Below, in pieces: positions 12,513 to 24,100 of a DNA stretch of 64,000 nucleotides (its first letter is position 1; every line of letters starts with the position of its first letter). The notes beneath the pieces are model-generated. The model searched no databases, was not told the DNA's origin, and saw only the letters and a list, made by a program, of their open reading frames with translations. The translations under genes were made by a program, and so were the position numbers. Where the stretch lies: the NCBI GenBank assembly GCA_023159155.1, contig JAJNNX010000022.1, positions 248,001 to 312,000 on the forward strand, read 5' to 3'. This stretch comes from Ustulina deusta. Taxonomy: Eukaryota > Ascomycota > Sordariomycetes > Xylariales > Xylariaceae.

Positions 12513-12638
12513 GCCAACGAGGGAATCGAACCCCCGGTGCCTAACGATGCAGAGTAAGGATACGGACGCTGTGACGCTAAGTAGTGACACTAAGTAGAGA
12601 TGCTTCGCTAGGCCGTACCAACTCGGCCATTGGGGTGG
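12513..12638 (-). pseudogene. tRNA-like sequence, probably a tRNA pseudogene
   Basis: On the minus strand a D-arm-like stretch ATGGCCGAGTTGGTACGGC is followed, about 75 bases later, by a good T-arm: GGGGG stem, TTCGATT loop, CCCTC stem, then GTTGGCCA. TAGCG and CGTTA could form the anticodon stem. The segment between is far too long and contains two tandem 13-mers (CTACTTAGTGTCA and CTACTTAGCGTCA), either an intron or an insertion. The expected 5' acceptor (GGCCAAC) is absent; the bases found, ACCCCAA, pair poorly, and position 33 is not U. A working tRNA is unlikely, and no isotype is assigned. Confidence 0.45.
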
Positions 12639-12971
12639 AAGGTTAATTGGTTATATATACTTCTGTACACTAGGCACTGTTGAGTACAAAGTTTACACCA
12701 TAGCCCCCATAGCCCCCAGCCTCGAGGGGGAAATCTGTTGCTGACGAATCTGATCGAGGTCGAAGGTCTCCCTCAGCTCCGGCATACCCTAGATAGCAGT
12801 ACAGGAGTCACGACAGGAATTTCAAAAGGAGATAAGTGTGGTTGAACTTTTGAAATGCGAAAGGAAAGGGGGGTGAAAAGACGAAGTAGTGCCGCCGTAC
12901 ATGGATACCGGCCTAGACCAGAAGCGCCACAAGTTTACTAATATCGCGATGCCGGGGGGCAAGGAAAAGGC

Positions 12972-13139
12972 GTTGATCCCACCGGGACCATGATCGCGAG
13001 CGGTAGCGCCGACAACACCATGCGACTGTGGGAAATCAAGACTAGTCGGCTGCTCAAAACGTGGAACTTCCCGACTGCCGTCAAGCGTGTCGAGTTCAGC
13101 CCCGATGGACGTCAACTCCTGGGCGCCCTCGATGAGTGA
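12972..13139 (+). pseudogene. TIF34: fragment of the eIF3 subunit i (WD40) gene
   Basis: A 55-codon open stretch encodes [31 protein letters not shown] and [19 protein letters not shown], then runs into a stop after [14 protein letters not shown] followed by [13 protein letters not shown] is the signature of the second and third WD40 repeats of eIF3i (yeast TIF34), a scaffold subunit of the translation initiation factor eIF3. The full protein is about 340 aa, so roughly one sixth is present. No upstream or downstream WD40 coding is seen, so this is a truncated displaced copy and the functional gene must lie elsewhere. The frame is intact, which suggests the fragment is young or was captured as one exon. 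Confidence 0.85.
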
Positions 13140-16100
13140 ATATGTGAATACCTTTTTTGGGAGTCTAGACCAACTGACACCAGATGATTCCATTAGGAAA
13201 GAGACCAGCTTTAGGTTCGGCTAGATGAGCGCTGACCTTTGGAGGCGCGCTTTTGACAAGGTGTAATAACCAGCAGATGGGCTTGTCGGTGTATTCCCCA
13301 TCTAAGAGTGAGTCTTTTTGCAGACAGCACAATCTGTCACATATTAGTAGTTATCCATGGAAATTTTTATTTTCGGGGAGGATGATGACCAAGATCTGCC
13401 GTGCTCATCGTCACAGTTTCTTTAGCCTAATGTAGCACATAGGTGGCACGCAAGCAATTCCCTCTAAGCCAGCCTAACTAGACAACGACGGCAGATATCA
13501 ACATGGCGCTGTAATGTAGTCGAGGTGTCGATGGCAGCCGGAATACCAGCGGCTACGTTAAGAGACTGGCCGGGAAAAGCAGAACCGTCGTGACCGCTGT
13601 ACCGTAGTCGGGCACTGACTGGGACATTGGAGAGTTCCTGTTGACATTCCGATAGGGGTGGATTTCTGGGTACTGAGTACGTGCGTGGATGGCTAGCCTC
13701 GAGATCTATTGCAATCATGACGTTGAGAGAGCCGTAGCATGTTCGATGAGGGACAGTCGCTGCAATAAACTCAAATCAAACCATTGTCGTTCATCCGTTA
13801 CAGGGTCATCGGGTCCTTTTCTCTTTCATTTTCGGCCGGTGGCGTCTAGCTGCAGCCAGCTTCAAGGCTGTCCGATATCACAAATCCACTATTGAGAGGA
13901 TGCCATAATACACTATGATGGCGTAATACGTAATACGCAGAGAGAGTTAAGAGGTAATACAGTCAACGAGGGACCCCACACGACCGCCCAATGGACGCCG
14001 AAATCCCCTTTCGCATATGCAGCCATACTATTTGGGCGCATTTAAGCTTTCGCGTTGTCCGCCAACGCTGTCGTGATAGGGGCATAGTATACCCAGGTAT
14101 ACTGCACCACGGCAAAATGCCAAGTTGCGTCAGCTCGGTACCGTAACATCTCGCCACCACGCCGTTATTTTACTGGCGTAGTGTCCCATGCCGGCGCGTA
14201 CATCCAGTGGAGAAGAAACGCCACTTAATTCACTGAAGAAGCCTCAGGAGTCTCGTTGGGTTTCGATCACGGACCTACGCCGCTAATCCTATCTTTTATT
14301 ATTAGCAGATGCAACTCGCGACATGAATCCACGACCATGTGGACCAATAAACTACCTACCTCGGCAGGAAGAAAATGTATGGAGGGAGAAACGGATTGCA
14401 TAGGACTTGGCCTATGTTGTGCAACAAGAAAGGTTCCCTAGCTAGGGATTGTCTCCTTCTTAAGTTAAGTGTGTAAAGCTCGGTCAGAATTTATCGGATG
14501 TACTCGCTCATTGATTGGCCAATGTTATTTTTTACCGATTTCCCCTAGTACACAGTAGAGGGTGGCATATGTTGGTAGACGGTGCCATCGTACTGCATTG
14601 TGCCGAATCCAGCGGGAGATGATCTCTGCAGGTGTTTAGGGGTGGGGAAAAGGAGGGAAGCCATATTAATGCTGACTTTTGCATACTGCATACTGAACCT
14701 ACCTGTATATAGAGTTTACAATACTTAGGTACTGATAGGTGAACCAAGGGTATCCAACCATACAAAATGCATACCAACTCATTAGGCCATATCACCTTCA
14801 CGATCGATACACGTGGAGTTGTAACAGCTGAGGCATTGGGTTAATCACAGTTGATCATGACCAAACCAAATATCATCAGTGAATGCAAGATATAGACCAA
14901 CCTCCCTAGGTATCTGTACAGAACACACACCGGTACACATCCTCTGAGCTCGGTCCTATTTCGCTTAGGCATTCATTCTCTAGGTATCTTCTAATAGAAT
15001 TAGACAACGACCGAGTTTCATAGAATTTTGGCATGCATTCGTAGTCCCAGCGTACTTACCTTAGTGTGTATTGTTAGTCTCCCATCCAGCCTCCTTAGCC
15101 TTAACGATACCAGCTGAGAAGATCTACAGGGGTCTTCGGGTTGAGTTCCCGAGGCCGGGATGCGCCGGTGCGGGCCGCCAGGGGCTCGACACAACCTGGC
15201 TTTGAGCCAAGCTCTTTTCATCCACACTGCAGGAAAGACAGGAAAGATGTCCTGTCGTCATCCTTGTCAACACTGCAAGAGATACTGCATCATGGTCTAG
15301 TGAAAACCTTATTCGTGGACCCCGATATCGCCATAATTGTGGAATTATTTCAACTAGAGCTAGGCATTAATTCATGACCTATTTCACAATCCTTTAGTTC
15401 TATTTGGCAGGTGGCATTTTAAATAAGTATCCTTAGGACCTTTTCTATAGGGTGTTTGATATAAATTCGTGTCGGTAGGGGAAGATGCTTGATTCTTTTG
15501 ACATAATGCGGTTGCAAGCGCGCACCTCTCCTCCTTTGGCTACATGCACAACCTCCGCAAGGGCAGTTGACCGAGTGAACATCATGATATAGACTAATCC
15601 ATGATACGACATGAGAAGATGATGATACGCACAGCAGACAACATTCCAATTTAGAGAAAGACCGGTTCGCAAAGGGAGACTACCAACATGTCCATTACTC
15701 ATACCCCCACTCGTGTTAGTGGCCTCAATACGGTCCCATGGGTGTGCAATAGCAAGGAAAGAAGACTTGACTAATATCAACATTGATTTTATATCGAATG
15801 TGGACAAGCCTGGAAACTAAGGTACGGTGTAGTGTACAAGCTGAACAACCCTCGGCAACTACCTATGATGTAGCTTTCGCAAGGGATGTCGACTTCATAC
15901 TCATCGTCAACATTTAGTACTATCATCTACTCAGTTACCCACACGAGGAGGATGTTCTATGGGACGCAAAACGAATATATAAACCTTGGAAAGACCCCGA
16001 ACGAAGAACTACATTTTGTCCTCACCACCATCCACAGCTCCCAAACCTCTTCAGCATCTTCAACATCTTCAACAACATCTTCCACACCTTCCACATCTTC

Positions 16101-16142
16101 ACCCATTCTTGACAACCTAGTCATACCATTACCATCACCAAA
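13140..16142. other. 3-kb spacer upstream of the HsbA-like gene
   Basis: No gene is supported. Short frames at 13464-13718 (minus) and 15141-15377 (plus) have no recognised domain. Immediately upstream of the HsbA-like gene are a TATA element and a CT-rich leader made of CATCTTCAA-like units (16030-16110). Confidence 0.5.
15973..15982 (+). promoter_or_regulatory. TATA box of the HsbA-like gene
   Basis: AATATATAAA lies about 160 nt upstream of the ATG at 16143, followed by a CT-rich leader. Position and strand fit the core promoter of a strongly expressed secreted protein. This is inferred from motif and distance only. Confidence 0.5.
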
Positions 16143-16926
16143 ATGCGTTTCTCCAACGTCTTCGCCGGAATTGCCATGGCCTCCACGGCTATGGCCGCCC
16201 TCAGCGCTCAGCAGATCGCCGATGGCCTCAAGTCCATCACCGCGAAGTCCCAGGCACTTCAAGCTCCCGCTCAGAGCATTACCATTCTTAATGCCCCCCT
16301 AATTGCCATCGGCCAGGGCCCGTTCCCACAGATCATCGCTGGGTTCTCCGATATCGTGAGCACTGGAAACACGCTCATCTCCCAGTTGAGCGGAACCGGT
16401 CCGATCGCCAAGAGGGGCGAGCAAGAGCACCCTAGGGACCTCAGCCCCCGTGGTCCCGATGCCGATCTGGTTTTCGGTGCTTTCCGTGAAGTAAGTCTTC
16501 GCCTTGCTCTGCTCTCTACCAATATTACCACCTGTCCCTCTTTCTCTCCCTCTTTCTCTCCCCCTTTCTCTCTCTACTATTTCGGTATTACACTAACAAT
16601 ATTTTTTTACCACGGTCTAGTTCGTTGCCGTCCACCAGGCCCTGTTGAACATCTTGATCGGCAAAGCTGGTCTCCTCGAAAAGATCCCCATCATCGGAGA
16701 GCCCGTTGCTGCCGCGCTTCGCGGAGTTGAGGGGGTGGTTGACGTGAGCAGTCCTTGATATTCGACTTGGAAGCAGATGTACTGACGTGAATTGCAGACC
16801 CTTGCTATCGGCCTCATCGGCGTTCTCCAATCTCACGTATCCGACGTCACTTCCGACGCCAACTCTCTTGACAGCACCCTTCAGCTCACCATCAGCAAAT
16901 ATGAGTCCATCTCCATTGGTCTTTGA
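16143..16926 (+). CDS. HsbA-like secreted cell-wall/surface-binding protein
   Basis: Resembles the hydrophobic surface-binding protein A / cell wall galactomannoprotein family: small secreted helical proteins that coat hydrophobic surfaces or sit in the wall. Three exons: 16143-16490, 16621-16743 and 16798-16926, giving 199 aa. The introns are 130 nt (with CTAAC branch point and a CT-rich tract) and 54 nt. Residues 1-19 form a signal peptide (MRFSNVFAGIAMASTAMAA). The body has the family pattern of an Ala-rich amphipathic helix, a central segment and a FVAVHQALLNILIGKAGLL helix. It has no cysteine-rich pattern, so it is not a hydrophobin. An insertion around residues 90-103 has a KR dibasic site (IAKRGEQEHPRD) that a Kex2-type protease could cut. 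The family call rests on general sequence pattern. Confidence 0.85.
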
Positions 16927-19757
16927 GCATCCCATAGTATCGGCACATGGCCAATACTCCCTTCCAACGGATTGACAATGGAGGTGTCCAGTTGAGAGAT
17001 CTGAAGGAAGAGGCTTTTCAATTCTCCGTACCTATTTTCACACAGGGGTTGTTTATACTGGCAAGTTGGCCGACAAAGTGTAGATAGACAGTTTAACAAT
17101 GGAACGTATGCGGTGGCTCTACGGTCGTTACTAGATAGTCTAATTGGCAATCATGATTATCAATCAACTTTTCCTGTCATATAATAGCCCGGCCTAGTGA
17201 CAACTGAAGTGGCACAAACGCTAGTAAACCCAATCTATACTCTTAAATGATTGGACACACAAAACTTCTCTTCTCAATCCCAGCTTGCATTCTATTGGTT
17301 GGTAGCGGTTCGTTGTTCACAATCGGTATTAGCCTTGGAGGGGCGGTTCGAGACAGTTCGATTTTAAAATAATTCCCAAACCCCCTTTTTACAATCTATT
17401 ATTTCAAGTGTCTTAATATGATTAATATGAAGCGAGGTGTATTTCTATGAACTGTACAATGAAACACTATAATTGAAAACTTTGGCTGGCTTGTGGAAAT
17501 AATTGGCAAGCAGAGTTTATTGTAATGAGTATTACAAACCTAGGAGCTGCACTCAAAGCCCTACCTCTCTCTTTTGAAGTAGAAGATGATTTGGCCAATG
17601 TTCTCATGGGAAGTTAAACTACGTTATGTGACCCTGATGAGTCACGAAGATCTTATTTAACTTTCTAGGAATAATAAACCCTAGAGGAAGAATACTGCTA
17701 TATCCAGTCCTATAGGGTAGGTGTGATATATATCCCTGACATCTCACGTCCGAAGCAATGTGCCATAAAATTCCAGAACTGCAGCACCATATCGTTATCG
17801 TAAACACGACCAAAAATAGAATGTAATCAAGTCGGACACTTGACGATCTGCAAATATTGTATGCACTGTGACAGAGTACATCGTCAGGTGCCAACCCTGA
17901 CGATGTAAGGTTAGCAGTTAACTTGCAGTCGAGAGTGACTACTTATAACACGTAACCGTGGATATTTATTAAAGATTCAGATTTGTTAGCTCTGAAAAGT
18001 CAAATAAGCCAATAAGCTAATCAATCATACATGAAACGGACTCATATTCGTGGGAAAACTATCATACATGCCGCTGTGAAGAAATTTCTGTTTTCGACAG
18101 TTGTGCGGTGTGCGGCCAAACTCCTTTCCAAATGTTAATAATAAACATCCGCCTGACTCTCACGGATGGAATCAGAGGACTGACTACCTCCACACTAGGG
18201 ACCTTAAACTTTGTCGTGTCATCATCGAGCATACCTGGAAAGGGGGGGAGGGAGACCAAAGGAACGATTTACCGTCCCCGAGCACACATACATGGACATC
18301 ACAATACCGCCAAGTGTCTTTGACTATGCACTTCATCACGGAGGTATGAATAGGCAACTCACTGCCACCGAAAGAACGCGATAAAGTTTCTAGCCCCAAG
18401 TGGATTATTCTAGGTACTTCAGGGCGACTTTCCAACCCACGTATTTCGGAAATCTATGTCGATTTCCCTCTCCTTTTCATGTTGGGGAGAGAGAGGGGAG
18501 GGGGCGAGGGGGGGGGAGAGGTTGAAAATTACCAACATATCGTCACAGCTTTTTTGACATAGGGAAAAACTCTAGTAATAATTTTCTAGGAGGGAAAAAA
18601 AAAACCCCCTAACGAGAACAACGGCTACCACGTGGACGAGCAACACGAACCACACGTCTAAGTAGAGCGACATGAGATACCCATGTGACCCCTTTGGGAG
18701 CAGGGCAAATTAACACATACGGAAACCCAAAACCCAATAATCTATTCTTTCTTGCCTTGGTATGATATGCGGCTCGTTGATCCAGTTAGATCTAGATAAA
18801 CCTTTTATCACTGACCTCTTGACAATCATTGGGCAGGAAGGGTTACCCCCTTGTTACTTTTGAAAGGTATGTATCATGACAGGCGAAGGCAATCTTTTAA
18901 CGGTACAATAAGCAAACAGAAAGTCAGCGGACTCGAAGAAAAAGGAAAATAGGGGAAATGCGTCAGCAGACTACCGACTCCTACGGTCCGATCTTACGTG
19001 TATCCTGTTAATCTATTATTATTACACGCACATATCGCAATGAAGGTCGCCTTGGACATAGATATTGTTAGCACAAATATTAGGACTAGTTTCGAAGATC
19101 ATTCCGTAATTTCCGTTTTTATTTCTATTTTGAACAATTATCCCACTTTCGAGGGTCGAAACACGTTACATGTGGAGGCCCTACCAATGCAATGCCAACA
19201 GTTGATGTAGTCCTCACACGTGCCTCTATTATGCGCCATGCTTATCAGTTATGCCACACCCCGAACCGTTAGGGTATCTGTCTCTACCTCTAGTAGCCTC
19301 GTATATCATTCCGTGATGAAATCTTCGACCTCGTAGGATTGTAGACAGGAATACGGGCCAAACACATCGTGTCCGTCGCAACCAGCAAGCTTTGCGATCT
19401 TCAGTGCGAAAGACACTCTCTCAACCACAATACGCCTCCCCTTCATGGGCCAATATAATTGCAGACAACGTGGCCCTCCTCTTTGCTCGTATCGATGCTT
19501 CTTCCACTCATGCCATGCCGGATACTTTCGAACCGATTTTTCCCTAATCCCTAGCCTATTAAAACGCCCGCCCATTCGAAACAACGCGTAGAATAGAAAT
19601 TGAGGTGGGATTTGCCGCCAAGACCGGGTCGAAATTATCGAGATATTATCAAGTCGTACGAAGAAGTGAAAAGCTGTGTCAAATATACACATAAAAAGGG
19701 CGAAGATAACGAACAGCTGTAGCTTGAAAACCAATGAATCGACTTAGGATAAGTCGA
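16927..19757. other. 2.8-kb spacer between convergent HsbA-like and MPG1 genes
   Basis: The genes point towards each other, so both 3' ends lie here. The spacer is AT-leaning, with a run of G tracts at 18484-18516 and an A-run at 18596-18605. A minus-strand open frame of 142 codons (19306-19734) sits right after the MPG1 stop but shows no recognisable domain and is probably 3' untranslated sequence. No gene is supported. Confidence 0.5.
18484..18516 (+). other. G-tract cluster, possible G-quadruplex
   Basis: Four runs of four or more G separated by one to seven bases are visible in a purine-rich stretch. Such runs can fold into a G-quadruplex; no function is claimed. Confidence 0.5.
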
Positions 19758-21108
19758 TTACATAATGATGGCAGGGATGTCAACATTGACCTTGATGCTC
19801 TTATGAGGGAGGATGCTTCCACCGTTGACGTAAATCTCGTCGCCAATGGTCACGTCGTCGCCTAGCACAGTAACGTTTTCTAGGCGCGCCCACTTGCCAA
19901 CGGAGCTGTTCCAGCCAACGATGGTGCTCTTGATCCACGCGTGATCCTTGACCTTGGAGCCGGGTAAAAGAGTGCACCGCTGCAGACGAACTCCATCACC
20001 GATTACGCAGTTCTTGCCAATAACAACGTTGGGTCCGATACGGCAATTCTTACCGATTTTGGCAGTCTCGTCAACCATGACATTGCCACCATGGACGTAG
20101 CTCTCAGATGGAGAGACAAGAAGCTTAGGATTCTTCTTGGCTAGGGACGATAGGTAGAGGCAAGTGCCTGTCAAGAAGTCCTTGGGCTGCCCGACATCCA
20201 TCCAGAAGCCTTCTAGATCAAACGAGTGTAGTTGACCATCGCGCACAATGGCAGGGAATGTCTCCTGCTCGATGGACGTGGGACGATTCTTCTCGATACG
20301 ATTGAGAACAGAAGGATTGAGGATATACAGACCGGCATTGATGCGGTTACCGACGAATTCGACGGGCTTCTCGACAAAACGGTCGATACGTGAGGGGTGA
20401 TTTGGCTTGTGAACAACCACACCATACTTAGAAGGCTCCTCGACCTTGGTTACGACAATAGTACCCTCGTCTCCGTGCGCCTTGTGGAAGTCGACTAACT
20501 GCTTGAAAGGGAATTCGCAGGTGACATCGGAGTTCAGGACAAAGAAAGGCGAATTGTCCTTGCCAAGAATCTCTTCTGCCAGCTTCAGGGGTCCGGCGGT
20601 GCCAAGGGGTTCAGGTTCGAGGGAGAAATGTATTTTAAGGCCGAGTTGGTCCTCGTACTACGCACGGAGCGAGTTAGCGATGAAGAGAAAGGCAAGTGCA
20701 GACTTTTCGTCGGGATTGTTTCTGATACTGACCTCTTTCAAGACACGTTCCATTATCTCGGGGCGGTAGTTGACGGCAAGAACAACATCAGTCACGCCAA
20801 CGGCCGCCAGGGCTTCGATCTGGTGGAGAATCATGGGCTTGTTGGCGAATTCAACAAGTGGCTTGGGCATCGTGAGAGTCTGTGGTAGAAATGAAGTCGT
20901 TAGCCGCCGCAGTTGTCGAGCCGAGGAGAATGGGCTGTTGTAGCGCTCGAGGTCTAGGTTGAGCGGCGGTAGGTTCACGTACCAGGGGGCGGAGGCGGGT
21001 GCCAAAGCCACCGACGAGGATGAGAGCTGTGCAGCGCCAACATAGTTAGCGAACTGGCCACGTTGCAGAGAGAGCAGGACGACGGGCTTCTGCTAGCTTA
21101 CCCTTCAT
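19758..21108 (-). CDS. MPG1: mannose-1-phosphate guanylyltransferase (GDP-mannose pyrophosphorylase)
   Basis: Makes GDP-mannose from mannose-1-phosphate and GTP in the cytosol, the donor for N-/O-glycans, GPI anchors and wall mannans; homologous to yeast PSA1/VIG9. Four exons on the minus strand: 21108-21102 (only 7 nt), 21026-20983, 20879-20733 and 20657-19758, giving 365 aa, about the standard length. Residues 3-17 read [15 protein letters not shown], the nucleotidyl-transfer loop, continued by [22 protein letters not shown] carries the metal-binding Asp, and [19 protein letters not shown] the sugar-binding region. The C-terminal third is a left-handed beta-helix of hexapeptide repeats ([16 protein letters not shown]). 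It ends in the conserved IPAIIM. The frame is intact throughout. Confidence 0.97.
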
Positions 21109-24100
21109 GTTGAAGTAGGTTGGTCTATTAGGGATCTAAACGAATGGCGGAGGGTTTCGACACGGTGTCGGTACAGTAGCCACACTCTGCGAAGCGGAGG
21201 TGTGGTTGTGGTGAAGGCCGTCGAAGCTGAATCGAGAGCGAGAGTGATGGAAGTGAGGGAGGAATGGAAAGGAAACGGTTGGCGGTGTGGCCGAGGAGTG
21301 GTGGAAGAAAATATACTCGAGGTACGGGCTGCAACGCGCAATTTGAGTTGGTCCGGGGTGCGTGAAAAAGGATGCAGAGTTAAAAGAGGGTATTCATGCA
21401 ACGGCAGCGTGAGCAGACAGCGGAACAGGACGGCCGTCGAACGAGTCGGGCCGCGCGTGCAGTCGAAGTTGTTGCTGTCTAGTACGAGAGGCGTGAAGGA
21501 AGTGTCGATTGCAGCAACGAAGCGAACGCCTTGCTGTCTTTGAGGACGTGTGTTTGTTTGTCTGAGTGAGCGAGCGGACGAGGTCAGAAGACAAGACACG
21601 GTGTTGTGGTTGTAGCGTGGAGGCTGTGGCTAGGCTATTAGGTATGTACCTAGTGTAGTGGCCGCCCCCTTTGATTGCTGTACCATGTCGGCAGCCAGAC
21701 GGACACGAGATCAGATGGTTCCAATTGGCGTTACGGAAGCCACCGACGCCTGGCCACGTCTCCCAGTTCTGTCCCGGTGCCGTCCATTGTACCTACGTTA
21801 GGCGTGCTGCGCCCCTGAAGTTTGCTGGGGGCAGTAGTGTCCACCATGCTGTGCTGCCTCTAGCCACAACAGGTCTAGATGTGGACAAAAGAGGAAATCG
21901 AGCAAGGCCATGGGGCCAATCAAATCTCTTTTAGCGACAAAAGCTGTATTACATCCTGCCCTCCTTGAAAGCCAATGTGGTTCTGGACAGTCGACACGAG
22001 GCTCGATACAAGATGAGCATTCGACTGCCTGTCATAGCTGAAAGGGGGGCATCCTACATTGTAATTAAAGCGCGAAATAAAAGTTTTTGCCAGCCAAAGA
22101 ACAACCGCAAGAATGATCACCAGCTTCATGCTTACAATAACGTTATTGAAAAATAAAAATAAAATAATAAATAATAATAATAAAAAGCGTTCTTGTAACC
22201 GTTGATTTGTGTAGCTGGCCAGATTCCCAGACATCATCACACCCTCGGGCATCTGTGGCGACATCTTTATCGTGAGCCCTACCTCTTTGGTCACGCTCAG
22301 TGCCGTCGCATCTTCCTACGCATGCACGCAGTAGCGTACACGATGTCTTGGTTGTTACTACAGGACGAAGTGTAATTTGTCCGAGTACTTGGGGGTCGCA
22401 GTCGCTAGCGTATGCTTTATCTCGTGACACTTCCGATCTTGTATTGTTGAAGAATTTATTGGCTGGTGACACAAGCCACCTTTGTTGTTCGACTCGTTTT
22501 ATGGTTTGTCCTCTCATATCCCATCGTGTGCACCACACACCACACACCACACCCTTTCACCCCCCTGAACTTTGCGAATTGGCCTATCAGCATGTGGCTC
22601 GACGCCATACAAATTTAAATTTGGCGCTCAGACAACTTGGATTCGCCCCCCCACGACGACATCCCGCGCTCTCGCCACATGAGAGTGTCTAGTAGGTATC
22701 TTGATGAGCGCTCGCTACCATCCGGATCGAAAAGCCTAGCGAAAGGTCCGGCCGCATAGTTCAGCGTTTCCTTGTTAGTGTAGATACAGTGTGTGTATCC
22801 CGAAGTACTCGCTCTCCACCTAAAACTGTAAGATGGGTTGTGGCAGAGAGGTATCGTAAGTCTGCTTTACATAGAACACGTTTGCCTAGCAAACACAATT
22901 GACCAGGAGAAAACCCAAAGAGCAAGCCCCCCACTCGTACTCGGCTTTTTTTTTTTGTTCCCCTCGTCCCAACTACCGAACCGACGATGTTGTGCAACGG
23001 GCAAGATGCAGCCGAGAATGTGTCTCAGATCACGGGGCCATGCGGAAGAAAAGACGGTCTATGCAGGCATTGGCCGTTTCCAATTTACCCTCCAATGGAG
23101 ATATGGGAGGGTGACATGTCGATTCATGGCAGCGGGGATTGCCCGTTACTTTCAGACGGGCGTGCGAACAAATGTATGTCTCATAGGTGTAGCGGACGGT
23201 TGGCCGGTGGGGATGCGATGTGGATTGAAGGTGAGGCCGGGGTAAACTGGGGAAGCATGCGGAGAGCAGGCAGCCTAAGAAAAGCTGAGGGCGGCAACTC
23301 TATTTATCCCAAAGGCTATTGCTTGGTGACTGGCGAACAATCCTTCTCCCGTATGGTCGCCTTGTTGCGTTAGTAGGTGTGCCGTGCATTCGCTTGTCAA
23401 GTCCACAGAGTGCGTGGTGGTAGTGTGGTGTGGATGGGTGGATGGATGGATTGATACCTACTTCGTTACTACTAGTAGGTACCGTAGTATATGTATAGAC
23501 TATAAGTAAGTATAATGCACAGATATGCGGGTGTGGGCGGGTGGATGGATGGATGCAGGTCTGCGTGTCTGTCACACCCGCAGTACTAGGCACAACAGAA
23601 CCCGTCTGAACGGCACCACCCACACCACTCGTCATGTGTGTGTGGTAGACTACACTGCACTACATGGGATCAAGGCCAATCCAGCACGTCGTTCCTGGCG
23701 GCCCCATAAAGTCGACTCTCCTTCTCCACCACTAGAGAGGGTTTAGAGAGGGAACAGAACCCCTTTCGTTCTGCCACTTAGCCCGTATAGATCCTGCATA
23801 GACAGTATCACAATGCGTCTATGAAAGATGGCACACGACGCGAAGAGCTCGAGCAATAAGAGAACTGTATACTTCTTGTTTCAGCATCACTGCCCTATAA
23901 GTTTAACTCTTCGCAAGCTGCGTAGTCGTAACTTCATCATCGTAGTCATCATCATACATAGTAGCCGTCATCTACCCTTGAGGGCAGGTCTTTATCAGAG
24001 ACACCTGAGAGAAAAAGGAAAGGAGAACTGGCTTCCTCGCCGTGAATGTCCGTTAATCCTACTATAATTGCCTTGTTCGGTATAGGTTGGTTGTCTTCCT

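Noticed and set aside
19306..19734. 142-aa open frame directly downstream of MPG1 on the same strand
   Set aside because: No recognisable domain, high content of rare-looking residue patterns and a position that fits the MPG1 3' untranslated region.
21105..21599. 164-aa frame rich in Ser/Thr/Pro upstream of MPG1
   Set aside because: It is the pyrimidine-rich promoter and leader of MPG1 read as protein.
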